64,000 nucleotides of DNA from Psychroflexus lacisalsi (GCF_020164495.1 NZ_JAIQYZ010000001.1:1116001-1180000); one strand, 5' to 3'. Shown: positions 35,969 through 46,073, counted from the stretch's first letter. Program-made: numbers and translations. Notes: generated by a model not told the origin, from the sequence alone.

Positions 35969-38524
35969 CTAAAACGGATAATTGATTCCGAAGTTAAAAA
36001 CCACATTGTTGAAATTGTAGTCTTTAAACCATTTTGAACCCTCATTTCCAGGATTATATGTTTTAAAACCTAAGTCCATTCTGATGACAAAGAATTCTAT
36101 ATCATAGCGTAAACCAAAACCAGATGCAATAGACAATTCGCTTAAATCTTGTAAGCCATCAAAGGTAGCGGCGGGGTCCTCCACATTGTCGAAAACATTC
36201 CAAATATTACCTGCATCTATAAATAAGGCACTATTCATATTCCCGAACAAATTGAATCTATATTCAGCATTAAAAGACAATTTAAAATTGGCTTCATTAA
36301 AATCGTTGACGGCATTGGTACTTCCAGGACCTAGATCGTAAGGCCTCCAGCCTCTATTATCATTAGGACCACCACCAAAAAAACTTCGCGGAAAAGGAAT
36401 AGAATTAGCATTTCCATACGGTATTGCTATTCCTCCATAAGCACGAGTTGCAATTACCTGTTGGTTGCCTAAATCCCAATGTTTAATAAAGTTGAGCTCT
36501 GTTTTAACATATTGTGAGTATTGAACTCCAAAAAGCCTGTAATTTCCAGCTTCTGTTTCATCAAGTTGTAATTGATCTGCGAATAAAGAAAGTAAATTCC
36601 CCGCCCATTCAATTTTTCCGCGAAACTGAGAAAAATCTTCATCGTAGATATCTCGTCTAGAACTATAATCGTATGTGAAATTTGAGGCGACAATAAGATT
36701 GTTTTCAGTCAATCTCTCTCTTCTTTCAATAAGTGAATTAGCGATCTGTTGGTCTTCGCTGTTTAAATTTATACCTTGATTTCGGATATCCCTTATAAAC
36801 CCCTGAGTTCCCTCTGGAATTATTAAATCCAGTTGGCCTTCAGGATTTTCGAAAAGAAAATCTGGGTTTACGTCGCTAATATTATTTCTTGAAATCTGAT
36901 TTAATTCTGAATATGAATTTCTAAACACATTGAAGAAATTTTCAGCATTCAAATTGTTGACAAATTGAATATTCATCAAATCAAATTGATATGAGGTTCT
37001 GTCCTTTGGTTTCCAGCGGTAGCCAAAAGTCGCATTAAGGTTTCTCCTATCCAATCCAATATTTTGTTGAGTGCTAAAACCAACACTTGCAGTAGTGAAA
37101 GGGGACATGGTGTTTTTGATAATAGATTTTGAAGAGAATGGAAAAATGATTCTTGGAAAATTTAATCTTAAATCTGCACCATATTCCAAAATATCTAGAA
37201 ATTGATCTTCTGAATTTCCTAGATCTCTTGAAGACCCAAAATTTCCTCTTCCAGAAAGTTCAAGAGTTTCAGCTCCTCTAAAAATATTTCTTGATAATAC
37301 TGAAGTGTTGAATCCAATACCAAATTGCTGTATGTTGCTTTGACTTAAATCAACACTGAAGTTTGTGGAAAATCTTTCTTTCGGAGTGAGTAAAATATTT
37401 GCTATTAAGCCGACACCAGTGGAGTCTCTGGGATCTTCCTTGTAAAGTATATTGGGATACTTAAAAATACGAGTTTCAGAAATTCTGTTGTTGGTTCTTG
37501 TTCTGTCAATGTCCCTATAAATACTATCTTTTTTTATAAAAATAAAATCTGATAACACTTTTGGATTTAATTTTAAATTACCAAAAGAATAAATATTTGC
37601 ATTTTTATATCTTACCGAATCTTCAACCTGAGTAGAAACTCCATCATAATCTGCAAAAACATTGACTTCACTTATTCTATGGACTTTAAATGGAGTAGAG
37701 GCCACAGTATCAGCTACATCTACTAGTCGGTTTTGTATGTTGAGTTCAAGATTTATTTTTTGATTATTATCGAGCGTATCCGCATAAAAAGAAATGAATT
37801 CTTTTTCAAAATGATAGAGCCCATGATTTCTAAAGTAGGTACTTATATAATCCCTGTCGTTATTAAACTCTTCAGTATTATATGGTTTACCAACTTTTAT
37901 CTTATTGTTTTTCTTTATAAGTTGATACAGTGAATCTGCTTTGGGTGATTCTATATTCTCTGAAATATTATCGATAACGTACAAGCTTCCAGGTTTGACT
38001 TTATATTCAACTTCTACAGTTTTTGTTAATGAGTCTCTATTGATTTCATAATTAGCTTCTGCATTAAACCATCCGTGATTCCAATACCATGATTCTAGTC
38101 TTCGCAAAGATGTTTTTGTCTTATTTTCGTCATACAGCGCTGGTGGTTCTCCAGTTTTTTTGATGGATTCATTGATGTTTACCCATGTTTTTTTAAGTTG
38201 GATAACCTGTCTTCTGGATAATATTGATACCAGTCGATCCTCTCTTTTCTCCTTTTTTGCAACCCAATTGACAAAGCGCTTCTCTGGATTGGATTGAGCA
38301 AGATTATAGATTTGTAATTTAAGAGGAAAGCCAAGAAGTTTCGAATTTACTTGCTGGGAAAGTTGTCTGGAGATCTCATTATTATTCACTAGAGTATCAC
38401 CACTTGAAATGCTTTGTTTACTGATTAAAAACTCATCACCCTTAAGTTTTCTTGTGACGTCACAAGAGGAAAAGAAGAATAGTATTAAAAGAATTAATGG
38501 TAGTTTTGTGAGTTGGTAATTCAA
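35969..38524 (-). CDS. tamL: TamL-like lipidated BamA/TamA-family outer-membrane protein
   Basis: 851 residues. Lipoprotein signal with C21 (FFFSSC), periplasmic POTRA-like repeats in the first half (for example YKVKPGSLYVIDNI, GKPYNTEEFNNDRDYI), then an Omp85 barrel ending in FNFGINYPF. The barrel contains SFFGGGPNDNRGWRPYDLGPG, the conserved L6-type (V/I)RG-like loop region. In Bacteroidota, TamL is the lipidated partner of TamB in the assembly of envelope proteins. tamB is not in the window. Confidence 0.88.
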   Translation of the reverse strand: MNYQLTKLPLILLILFFFSSCDVTRKLKGDEFLISKQSISSGDTLVNNNEISRQLSQQVNSKLLGFPLKLQIYNLAQSNPEKRFVNWVAKKEKREDRLVSILSRRQVIQLKKTWVNINESIKKTGEPPALYDENKTKTSLRRLESWYWNHGWFNAEANYEINRDSLTKTVEVEYKVKPGSLYVIDNISENIESPKADSLYQLIKKNNKIKVGKPYNTEEFNNDRDYISTYFRNHGLYHFEKEFISFYADTLDNNQKINLELNIQNRLVDVADTVASTPFKVHRISEVNVFADYDGVSTQVEDSVRYKNANIYSFGNLKLNPKVLSDFIFIKKDSIYRDIDRTRTNNRISETRIFKYPNILYKEDPRDSTGVGLIANILLTPKERFSTNFSVDLSQSNIQQFGIGFNTSVLSRNIFRGAETLELSGRGNFGSSRDLGNSEDQFLDILEYGADLRLNFPRIIFPFSSKSIIKNTMSPFTTASVGFSTQQNIGLDRRNLNATFGYRWKPKDRTSYQFDLMNIQFVNNLNAENFFNVFRNSYSELNQISRNNISDVNPDFLFENPEGQLDLIIPEGTQGFIRDIRNQGINLNSEDQQIANSLIERRERLTENNLIVASNFTYDYSSRRDIYDEDFSQFRGKIEWAGNLLSLFADQLQLDETEAGNYRLFGVQYSQYVKTELNFIKHWDLGNQQVIATRAYGGIAIPYGNANSIPFPRSFFGGGPNDNRGWRPYDLGPGSTNAVNDFNEANFKLSFNAEYRFNLFGNMNSALFIDAGNIWNVFDNVEDPAATFDGLQDLSELSIASGFGLRYDIEFFVIRMDLGFKTYNPGNEGSKWFKDYNFNNVVFNFGINYPF

Positions 38525-38538
38525 ATGTGTGATGTTTT

Positions 38539-38546
38539 CAAAAATA
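38539..38546 (-). promoter_or_regulatory. Putative -7 element of the tamL-fbaA-accD unit
   Basis: TATTTTTG on the minus strand matches TAnnTTTG, 14 bp upstream of the tamL ATG. The tamL and trmH start codons face away with only 31 bp between them, so the two promoters must overlap. Confidence 0.4.
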
Positions 38547-38555
38547 TAATTTCAA

Positions 38556-39305
38556 ATGCTCAGCAAAAATCAAATTAAACTTATAAAAAGTTTGAACAAA
38601 AAAAAGCATCGTTTAGAGCACGGTCTCTTTGTTACTGAAGGTGTAAAAGTAATCAAAGAATTTTTAAAAAGTTCATTCAAGCTTAGAGCATTATATTCAA
38701 TTGCTGATATATTTCATATTGAAGAAGGAGAAAGTCATATTATCTCAAAAAAGGAGTTGGATAAAATCACAAATCTTAAAACCTCACAAACTGCTTTAGC
38801 GGTATTTGAAATTCCAAAACCTGAGGCACCTTCATATCATCCGCAGCTTACACTTGCTCTTGACGGGATAAGAGACCCCGGAAATTTAGGCACAATCATT
38901 AGGATGTGTGACTGGTTTGGAATTGAGCAATTGATCTGTTCACCTGATACTGTAGATTGCTTTAATCCCAAAGTAGTTCAAGCCACCATGGGCTCTTTGA
39001 CAAGAGTAAATATTATTTATGTTGAATTGAATTCCTACTTATCCACTACTTCAACTCACACGTATGGAGCTTACATGGAAGGAGCCAATGTTTATGAATC
39101 CCAATTAATAAGTGGAAATGCAGTGATAGTTTTGGGTAATGAAGCCAACGGAATAAGTTCTGAAATTCAATCTCATATAGATGAACGAATATCAATCCCA
39201 AGTTACGGGCAATCCAAAGGAGCTGAGAGTCTCAATGTAGCCATGGCTGGATCTATATTGCTAAGCGAATTTAGGAGAAGAGGATTTATTGAAAAAGGAA
39301 GTTGA
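38556..39305 (+). CDS. TrmH/SpoU-family RNA 2'-O-methyltransferase
   Basis: 249 residues. An N-terminal substrate-binding domain (KHRLEHGLFVTEGVKVI near 17-33) and a C-terminal SPOUT knot with the three motifs: LDGIRDPGNLGTIIR near 107-121, IVLGNEANGIS near 190-200 and IPSYGQSKGAESLNVAMAGS near 212-231. Methylates a ribose in rRNA or tRNA; the exact target cannot be told. Its 3' end overlaps the 3' end of porT by 20 bp. Confidence 0.92.
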   Translation: MLSKNQIKLIKSLNKKKHRLEHGLFVTEGVKVIKEFLKSSFKLRALYSIADIFHIEEGESHIISKKELDKITNLKTSQTALAVFEIPKPEAPSYHPQLTLALDGIRDPGNLGTIIRMCDWFGIEQLICSPDTVDCFNPKVVQATMGSLTRVNIIYVELNSYLSTTSTHTYGAYMEGANVYESQLISGNAVIVLGNEANGISSEIQSHIDERISIPSYGQSKGAESLNVAMAGSILLSEFRRRGFIEKGS

Positions 39306-40005
39306 TAAAAATCCCTCTTGTTTTTACAGATTCAATATTTGAGGTATAAGGGCTCGTAGTTAAAGGATCAATATCAGAGTCATCTCTCACTAATTCATTA
39401 CCCATTCCAAAAACACCTCTTATCGAAGGTGTAAATTTAAAATACTCAAAATAAAAATCTATTCCGAAGCCAATCTCATAATAGTAGTTATTGGTTTTCA
39501 TTCTGAACTGGCCAGCCTCATTATCCTGAGGATTATCTTCATTACTGGATAAATTTGTAGACACTGAAGCACCACCAATGATAAACGGCTTAAAATTATT
39601 AATCCGTTTTGCTGAAAACTTTAAAAGTAAAGGAATGTGTATATATGATGAATTAACATCTCTTATTTGACCATTTTGCAATGGATTAAGAGGATCATCA
39701 TCTGGAAAAGTAAGACTTCTATTAGCAAAAACAACACCTGGCTCCAATCTTAGATCCAAATAGTCATTGATTCTTAAATTTCCTATTAATCCAACGTTGA
39801 AACTCGGATTTTTGTCTACTTCTATATCTTCCCCCTGTTCTTTGTATTTGATTTGAAAATCATAAGCATTGAATCCCAAGAAATAGCCCCAGGACCAGCG
39901 TTTTTTGTCAATATTCTCCTTGTTAAGTACTTTTTCTTTATTGAAGAGTTGAGCATTCGAAAAATTAAAGCTAAACAGGAAAACAAATAGAAAAATAAGC
40001 CTCAT
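39286..40005 (-). CDS. porT: PorT (SprT), type IX secretion outer-membrane beta-barrel protein
   Basis: 239 residues. Signal peptide ending SNAQ, the RWSWGYFLGFNAYDF segment after it, about eight outer-membrane strands and a terminal aromatic residue pattern (GIFINFLFQ). PorT/SprT is required for T9SS assembly and gliding in Flavobacteriia and is commonly found beside ubiE, as here (2 bp apart). It is consistent with the T9SS cargo gene at 3.4-6.6 kb. Confidence 0.82.
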   Translation of the reverse strand: MRLIFLFVFLFSFNFSNAQLFNKEKVLNKENIDKKRWSWGYFLGFNAYDFQIKYKEQGEDIEVDKNPSFNVGLIGNLRINDYLDLRLEPGVVFANRSLTFPDDDPLNPLQNGQIRDVNSSYIHIPLLLKFSAKRINNFKPFIIGGASVSTNLSSNEDNPQDNEAGQFRMKTNNYYYEIGFGIDFYFEYFKFTPSIRGVFGMGNELVRDDSDIDPLTTSPYTSNIESVKTRGIFINFLFQ

Positions 40006-40007
40006 AA

Positions 40008-40739
40008 TTATTTTTTAGATGCAGAATATATTGTTGAAACACCAAAGGTTTGTGGGTGGTTTTCTACATCTGTAAACCCGATTTTCTTTAAAATATTGTT
40101 GAATTTTTCTCCGTAGGGGAAAACAGAAGCACTTTCGCTCAAATATTGATACGCACTCTTGTCTTTTGAAAACAACTTTCCTATTGAAGGGAGAATATAA
40201 TTAGAATAAAGCTTATAGCCCTGCTTGAAGGGAAACTTGGTAGGTACAGAAGTCTCTAGAATGACAAAAATGCCATTAGGTGAAAGTACCCTATAAATTT
40301 CTGAAAGCCCTTTTTCTAAATCTTCAAAATTTCTAACTCCAAAAGCTACAGTGATGGCGTCGAAGGTATTATCAGAATAAGGTAGGTTTTCTGAGTCTGC
40401 CTGGACCATTTCTATACGGTGGTCTAAGTTTTTTTTATTGATTTTATTCTTCCCAACTTGCAACATACCAGCTGAAATATCAAGACCAATAATCTTTTCA
40501 GCATTAGAATCGGCCATAGCGATTGCAAGATCTCCGGTTCCTGTAGCTACATCAAGAATGTATTTTGGATCTGTCTTTTTGACCATGTTAATGAGTTTTC
40601 TTCTCCATTTCTGGTCAATACCAAAAGAAATCACCCGATTCAGCCCATCATAATTTTCTGAAATATTGTCGAACATCTGTTCAACTTGTTTTTTTTTCTC
40701 AAGTTCAGAATCCTTGTATGGCTTAACATTCTTGCTCAT
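40008..40739 (-). CDS. ubiE: Demethylmenaquinone methyltransferase (UbiE/MenG)
   Basis: 243 residues from the ATG at 40739 ([10 protein letters not shown]), the family-typical start. A longer frame reaching 40787 would intrude on the trkA promoter. SAM-binding [16 protein letters not shown] near 60-75, [15 protein letters not shown] near 128-142 and the class signature YxxLSESxxxFP near 200. Last step of menaquinone synthesis. Same strand and 2 bp upstream of porT. Confidence 0.93.
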   Translation of the reverse strand: MSKNVKPYKDSELEKKKQVEQMFDNISENYDGLNRVISFGIDQKWRRKLINMVKKTDPKYILDVATGTGDLAIAMADSNAEKIIGLDISAGMLQVGKNKINKKNLDHRIEMVQADSENLPYSDNTFDAITVAFGVRNFEDLEKGLSEIYRVLSPNGIFVILETSVPTKFPFKQGYKLYSNYILPSIGKLFSKDKSAYQYLSESASVFPYGEKFNNILKKIGFTDVENHPQTFGVSTIYSASKK

Positions 40740-40826
40740 GAAATTTTTTTCGCGAAGATACATCTTCTTAGGAATACACTTTATCAATAATACCTCTCTT
40801 AATACTTCTTTTTTAATTTTTTACTT

Positions 40827-40834
40827 TAATTTTG
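40827..40834 (+). promoter_or_regulatory. Putative -7 element of the trkA promoter, almost at the start codon
   Basis: TAATTTTG matches TAnnTTTG and ends 5 bp before the trkA ATG at 40840, the same arrangement as at blh. Confidence 0.45.
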
Positions 40835-40839
40835 TTCTC

Positions 40840-42189
40840 ATGAAAATAATCATTGCAGGTTCAGGAGAGGTAGGATTTCATTTGGCAAAACTATTCTCTT
40901 ATGAGTCACACGCTATTACTCTTATTGATTTAGATGAAGAAAGGCTGGAATACGCTAATAAGCATCTTGACATTAAAACTTTATTAGGAGATGCCACTTT
41001 GCCTAGCACTTTAAAAGAGGCAGATATTGTAAATGCAGATATGTTAATCGCTGTTACCTCCTGTCAGTCCATCAATATTTCAGTCTGTGTTTTTGCAAAA
41101 CAAATGGGAGCGGGGAGGACAGTAGCTAGGGTTTCCAACCAAGAGTTGCTAGATGTCGATGATATTATTGACCTAAAAGCTTTAGGAATAGATGAAATGA
41201 TCTCTCCTGAGGCATTAGCTGCAAATGAGGTAAAAATGCTTCTAAATCAATCGGCATTTACGGACACCTTTAAGTTTGATGATGGAGCTTTAACGATGAT
41301 GGGACTTACCCTAAGATCCAAAGCACCTTTCATTGGAAATACTGTTCAGGAAGCTGCAGATATTTTCCCTGGATTACATTTTGTACCTATTGCCCTTCAA
41401 CGTTATGGAACTCAATACACCATTATTCCACGTGGTGATACAGAATTTATGAGAGGCGACAGAGTTTACTTTATCACTGATGCAGAGGGTGTAGAAGAAC
41501 TTTATAAGTTGACTGGTGCAGAGAAGCGATCCATCAAAAAAGTTATGATTCTTGGGGGAAGTAATATTGGAAGGACTTTAGCAAAGGATCTTTGTCGAGA
41601 AAATTTTTCAGTAAAGGTGATTGAGAAAGATCACAAAAAAGCCTTAGACTTAGCTAATATACTCCCAGATGCTCTCGTTATTAATGCTGATGGTAGGGAT
41701 GTTGAAATTTTAAAAGAAGAAAATATTAGCAAAATGGATGCTTTTGTTGCTGTTACAGAAGATTCTGAAACTAATATCATCACTTGTCTGGTCGCCAATT
41801 CCAAAGGAGTTAGAAAAACAATTGCCTTGGTAGAAAATATGGATTACTTTCAACTTAGCCATTCTATCGGGATACACTCTCTGGTAAATAAAAAATTATT
41901 GGCTGCCAATAGTATTTTTAGATACTTAAGAAAAGGTGAGATTATTGCCATGACAAAGCTTAACAATATGAATGCAGAACTGCTTGAATTTGTTGTAAAA
42001 GCAGATTCAAAAGTAACAAACAGTAAAATCGTAGATATTAATTTTCCCAGGACTGCTGTAGTAGGTGGCGTTATTCGGGATGGAAAAGGAATAATTGCAT
42101 TGGGGGACTTTAAAATACGGGAAGGAGATAGAATTGTGGTATGTACATTACCCAAATCTATCAAAAGTGTAGAAAATTTATTCTGTTAA
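40840..42189 (+). CDS. trkA: Trk potassium uptake regulator TrkA
   Basis: 449 residues from ATG 40840 (MKIIIAGSGEVGFHLAK). An in-frame extension to 40666 is antisense to ubiE and rejected. Two tandem RCK units each have an NAD-binding Rossmann fold (IIAGSGEVG near 3-11, MILGGSNIGRTLAKD near 237-251) followed by a TrkA-C ligand domain. Cytoplasmic gating ring for TrkH, encoded right after it. Confidence 0.94.
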   Translation: MKIIIAGSGEVGFHLAKLFSYESHAITLIDLDEERLEYANKHLDIKTLLGDATLPSTLKEADIVNADMLIAVTSCQSINISVCVFAKQMGAGRTVARVSNQELLDVDDIIDLKALGIDEMISPEALAANEVKMLLNQSAFTDTFKFDDGALTMMGLTLRSKAPFIGNTVQEAADIFPGLHFVPIALQRYGTQYTIIPRGDTEFMRGDRVYFITDAEGVEELYKLTGAEKRSIKKVMILGGSNIGRTLAKDLCRENFSVKVIEKDHKKALDLANILPDALVINADGRDVEILKEENISKMDAFVAVTEDSETNIITCLVANSKGVRKTIALVENMDYFQLSHSIGIHSLVNKKLLAANSIFRYLRKGEIIAMTKLNNMNAELLEFVVKADSKVTNSKIVDINFPRTAVVGGVIRDGKGIIALGDFKIREGDRIVVCTLPKSIKSVENLFC

Positions 42190-42190
42190 G

Positions 42191-43687
42191 GTGTCGAATT
42201 TGAATTTTAAAATCATAGCTCATATCATGGGAGTTCTCCTCGTATTCAACGGAGGATTCATGATTATTCCTTCTGTATATAGCTGGATAATTGATGAAGC
42301 GGTTGCACTGGATATTGGTGTTTCTGCTTTGATTTCAATTTTTGTTGGCCTTTCAGCAATGTTCGCTACAAGACATCATGAAAAAGATATTACTCAAAAG
42401 GAAGGTTATCTTATTGTAAGTCTTGGTTGGTTATTTATGGTATTGAGCGGTATGCTTCCGTATGTTATATCTGGTGAAATAATTGGTATTGAAAACAGTT
42501 TTTTTGAAACCATGTCTGGCTATACGACTACAGGGGCTTCCATTTTAAATGACATAGAAGTTTTGCCAGAAGGTATATTACTATGGAGAAGTTTTACACA
42601 CTGGATTGGTGGTATGGGAATTATTGTTTTGGCAGTGGCTATTCTACCTTTATTTGGAATCGGAGGTATGCAGTTGTTTTCAGCAGAATCTCCCGGACCA
42701 AGTGCTGATAAAGTAAAGCCGAAGATAGCAGATACTGCAAAGCGGTTGTGGCTTATTTATTTTGGATACACCGTATCAGAAGCTATATTATTGAAAGTTG
42801 CTGGAATGGGATGGTTTGATGCTACAAACCATGCATTAAGTACATTGTCAACAGGAGGATTTTCGACAAAAAACGCTAGTCTTGCTTACTGGAATGACTC
42901 TCCTATAATTCAATATATCATTATTTTTTTTATGTTTTTGGCAGGTACTAACTTTGTGGTGAGTTATTATGCTTTTAAAGGTAAAATTCAAAATGTACTT
43001 CACAATGAAGAATTTAAATGGTATTTCTTTTTTATTCTTGGTTTTACAATTATAACGTCATTTTCCATTTATTTTTTAGCAGATACAAGCCTATCTAGCA
43101 TAGAGTATCCAATGGTCTTGGGTCAGGCTGAAAGTGCATTTCGTCATGGCGCTTTTCAAGTTCTAGCCATTATAACAACTACGGGTTTTGTAACCGCAGA
43201 TTACACTTTATGGACACCGCTACTCACTATTTTGTTTTTTGGTCTCTTTTTCTTGGGGGGGTCAGCAGGATCTACTTCTGGTGGCGTGAAAGTCATTCGA
43301 CATTTGATTATGATAAAAAATGGCTTTCAGGAATTTAGAAGAATATTACATCCCAATGCAGTATTGCCAGTTCGTTACAAGGGTCATTCCGTAGATCAAA
43401 AAATCGTCTACAATATTTTGGGATTTTTCATCTTATATTCTTTGTCCTTTATCGTCGGAGCTGTCGTGTTTGCTGGCACAGGCCTAGATTTCGAATCAGC
43501 GATTGGTGCTTCAGCTTCATCATTGGGAAATATAGGGCCTGCATTTGGGGATTTAAGTCCTGTTGATAATTACAATTCACTTACAGTTTTTGGTAAGTAT
43601 TGGAGTTCATTTTTGATGTTAATTGGCCGGCTTGAACTTTTTACAGTGCTTATTCTTTTTACACCTTACTTTTGGAAGAATACCTAA
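42191..43687 (+). CDS. trkH: Trk potassium channel/transporter TrkH
   Basis: 498 residues, four membrane-pore-membrane repeats. Filter segments are visible: YTTTGAS near 112, STGGFSTKN near 218, TTTGFVTAD near 326 and a final ASSLGNIGPAFG near 434. GGSAGSTSGGVKVIR marks the gating loop. Starts at GTG 42191, one base after the trkA stop, so the two are co-translated. Takes up K+ with TrkA. Confidence 0.95.
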   Translation: MSNLNFKIIAHIMGVLLVFNGGFMIIPSVYSWIIDEAVALDIGVSALISIFVGLSAMFATRHHEKDITQKEGYLIVSLGWLFMVLSGMLPYVISGEIIGIENSFFETMSGYTTTGASILNDIEVLPEGILLWRSFTHWIGGMGIIVLAVAILPLFGIGGMQLFSAESPGPSADKVKPKIADTAKRLWLIYFGYTVSEAILLKVAGMGWFDATNHALSTLSTGGFSTKNASLAYWNDSPIIQYIIIFFMFLAGTNFVVSYYAFKGKIQNVLHNEEFKWYFFFILGFTIITSFSIYFLADTSLSSIEYPMVLGQAESAFRHGAFQVLAIITTTGFVTADYTLWTPLLTILFFGLFFLGGSAGSTSGGVKVIRHLIMIKNGFQEFRRILHPNAVLPVRYKGHSVDQKIVYNILGFFILYSLSFIVGAVVFAGTGLDFESAIGASASSLGNIGPAFGDLSPVDNYNSLTVFGKYWSSFLMLIGRLELFTVLILFTPYFWKNT

Positions 43688-43689
43688 AA

Positions 43690-43718
43690 AAAAATCTGCT
43701 AAATTTTAGCAGATTTTT
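43690..43718. terminator. Bidirectional terminator between trkH and the 486-residue protein gene
   Basis: AAAAATCTGCTAAA and its complement around a single base, flanked by A- and T-runs, so it serves both converging genes. Confidence 0.85.
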
Positions 43719-43742
43719 CGATAATTAATTTTCAATTTATGA

Positions 43743-45203
43743 TTAATAGCCGACTTGCTCGGTTGTTTTTTTATACTCTCGTTGAAACAATTCTTGTTCT
43801 TCGATCATTTTTGCAGTTTTTTCAGGAACTGCTTTTTGCCATCCTTCTTCGCCGTTGGAAATTTTTTGTAAAATATCCCTAGAAAAATAGCCTAGTATCT
43901 CTTCGTCATAGTTTTCTATATCTATAACTCGTCCGTTATATTTGAAGAATTTGTACAATTCTTTCATTCTAGGATGAACCTTAAGATTATCACTGTTGGT
44001 TATTTTTCCTGTCTTAGGATCTTTGTATGGATATAAATAGACTCTTAAGTCTTTAAAGAAAAGCTTACCAAATGCTTCTAGAATACCTCCACTAAGATGT
44101 CGGTAATATTTTTCATCAAATATATCGATGAGATTATTCACTCCCATGGCAAGAGCCATTCTTTCTTTTGTATAATTAGAAAAATATTCAACAAGCTTGT
44201 AGTATTCTTGAAAGTTTGAAATCATTACTGTGTGACCTAATGCGCAAAGCAATTTAGCCCTATCCATAAAATCTTCTTCGTTGATTTCTCCTTCAGATCT
44301 TAAATTGGAAAGAGTAATTTCAAAAACTGGTTGAATATTTTCTTCTTTTACCTTCTTTTCTTTTTTGAATAATTCCAAAGCGGTATCAAAAATATCCATA
44401 TTCACTTTAGTCACAGGCCTAAAACTTCCTCTTAAGGCTAAGATGTTTTTTTTGTAAAGTGCTTTGGCTGGCAGAATATTATTTCCATCTGGTGAAAACA
44501 TTACAGCTTCCGTCATTCCATTTTTAACTAACTGTAGACTCATAAGTCTATTGTCAACGTCTTTAAAAACAGGTCCGGAAAAATTAATGGTGTCAATTTC
44601 TATTTGATCTTTATGTAAATGGTCGTAAAGTTCATTTAAAATTTGCTTCGGATTATTATGTGCGTAATAAGCCGCATAAATAAGGTTAGTTCCTAAAACT
44701 CCTAAAGTATTTTGTTGAAGTCTTGCGTCATTCTCTTTGAAACGAATATGCAAAACAATTTTATTATACTCAGATTTTGGTGTAAGTTGATATTTAATAC
44801 CAACCCAACCGTGACCTTTATATCGCTTAGCAAAGTCGATGGTAGCTACTGTATTGGCGTAAGTAAAAAAGAGTTTATTAGGATGTTTATTTCTTTGTAT
44901 TCTTTCTTCAATAAGCCTGGTCTCGTGATTAATCATTTTTTGAAGCCTACTTTCAGTAACATAACGTTTGTCTTCTTCTATACCATAGATGGCATCACTA
45001 AAATCTTTATCATAAGCACTCATGGTCTTGGCGATGGTACCAGATGAACCTCCAGCTCTAAAGAAATTTCTTACGGTTTCTTGTCCAGCACCTATTTCTG
45101 CAAATGTGCCATAGATGTTTTCATTTAAGTTGATTCTGAGGGCTTTGTCTTTTATCGAAAGTGCGCTTTCAAAATCTTTGTCACCCATTATAGTTATTGA
45201 CAT
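43743..45203 (-). CDS. Conserved Bacteroidota protein of unknown function, 486 residues
   Basis: A soluble-looking protein without signal peptide or membrane helices. N-terminal landmarks: KALRINLNENIYGTFAEIG, GQETVRNFFRAGGSSGTIAKT and SAYDKDFSDAIYG; then a large mixed alpha/beta body with GNNILPAKALYKKNILALRG and VTKVNMDIFDTALELF. I recall close relatives in many flavobacteria, where database names vary and seem unreliable. A TonB-receptor label would not fit, because there is no signal peptide or barrel pattern. I assign no reaction. Single-gene unit, divergent from the MBL hydrolase gene. Confidence 0.85.
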   Translation of the reverse strand: MSITIMGDKDFESALSIKDKALRINLNENIYGTFAEIGAGQETVRNFFRAGGSSGTIAKTMSAYDKDFSDAIYGIEEDKRYVTESRLQKMINHETRLIEERIQRNKHPNKLFFTYANTVATIDFAKRYKGHGWVGIKYQLTPKSEYNKIVLHIRFKENDARLQQNTLGVLGTNLIYAAYYAHNNPKQILNELYDHLHKDQIEIDTINFSGPVFKDVDNRLMSLQLVKNGMTEAVMFSPDGNNILPAKALYKKNILALRGSFRPVTKVNMDIFDTALELFKKEKKVKEENIQPVFEITLSNLRSEGEINEEDFMDRAKLLCALGHTVMISNFQEYYKLVEYFSNYTKERMALAMGVNNLIDIFDEKYYRHLSGGILEAFGKLFFKDLRVYLYPYKDPKTGKITNSDNLKVHPRMKELYKFFKYNGRVIDIENYDEEILGYFSRDILQKISNGEEGWQKAVPEKTAKMIEEQELFQREYKKTTEQVGY

Positions 45204-45287
45204 AAGTAGAAATTTTATGAAGTCTTAAACAGTTTTTAAACTCTAAACAAATGTAATTAATACTCCTAGCTTAAGAAAAAAAAACTA

Positions 45288-45295
45288 TAGTTTTG
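45288..45295 (+). promoter_or_regulatory. Putative -7 element before the MBL hydrolase gene
   Basis: TAGTTTTG fits TAnnTTTG and is 16 bp upstream of the TTG start codon at 45312. Confidence 0.4.
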
Positions 45296-45311
45296 TATCA
45301 AAAATAACGTT

Positions 45312-46073
45312 TTGAAGATAACTTTCTTAGGTACAGGCACATCCCAAGGTGTTCCAATTATAGGTAGTGAACATCCGGTATGTTTAAGCAAAGATCCAAA
45401 AGATAAAAGATTGAGGGTATCTGTCCTTCTGGAGTGGGATAATTATTCTTATGTAATAGATTGCGGCCCGGATTTTAGACAGCAAATGATAACCAATGAG
45501 GTTAAAAAAATAGATGGCATTTTGTATACGCACGAACACAATGACCATATGATCGGTCTCGACGACGTGCGACCTTTCTATTTTAGACAAGGCAATATTT
45601 CTATATACTGTCACAAAAGGGTTCTAAAAAACCTTAAGCATAGATTTGCTTATGTGTTTGAAACTGAAAACAAATATCCTGGAGCTCCTACTATGGATGT
45701 AAATATCATAGATGACTCTCCTTTTACAATTGGAAATAAAGAGGTTATACCAATGAACGTTTATCATCCAGAACTTCAGGTATACGGGTTTAGAATAGGT
45801 GACTTTGCATACGTCACCGATGCTAAAGTTATTCCGGATAAGGAATTAGACAAACTTAAAGGTGTAAAAACTTTAGTCCTGAATGCTTTAAGGAAGGAGG
45901 AGCATAGATCTCACCTTAATTTAGAACAAGCCATAGATTTGGTTAATTATCTTAAACCAGAAAAAGCTTATTTCACACATATAAGCCATCACATGGGATT
46001 TCACGAAGAGGTCCAGAAAGAACTTCCGGAAGGAATATTTTTAGCATACGATAATCTACAAATTAAAGTCTAA
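45312..46073 (+). CDS. MBL-fold metallo-hydrolase, PhnP/RNase Z-like branch
   Basis: 253 residues. Begins MKITFLGTGTSQGVPIIG, the family's standard N-terminus, which requires the TTG at 45312 as start codon. Metal motif THEHNDHMIGLDD near 74-86, YVTDAKV near 174 and ISHHMGFHEEV near 225. Relatives are phosphodiesterases, including PhnP and cyclic-nucleotide or RNA hydrolases; the substrate is not evident. The stop overlaps the start of a 49-codon ORF by one base. Confidence 0.88.
   Translation: MKITFLGTGTSQGVPIIGSEHPVCLSKDPKDKRLRVSVLLEWDNYSYVIDCGPDFRQQMITNEVKKIDGILYTHEHNDHMIGLDDVRPFYFRQGNISIYCHKRVLKNLKHRFAYVFETENKYPGAPTMDVNIIDDSPFTIGNKEVIPMNVYHPELQVYGFRIGDFAYVTDAKVIPDKELDKLKGVKTLVLNALRKEEHRSHLNLEQAIDLVNYLKPEKAYFTHISHHMGFHEEVQKELPEGIFLAYDNLQIKV

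Noticed and set aside
41850-42164. 104-residue ORF antisense to trkA
   Set aside because: Shadow of the conserved TrkA second RCK domain.
44712-45047. 111-residue ORF antisense to the 486-residue protein gene
   Set aside because: No motif, and fully contained within a gene with clear coding character.
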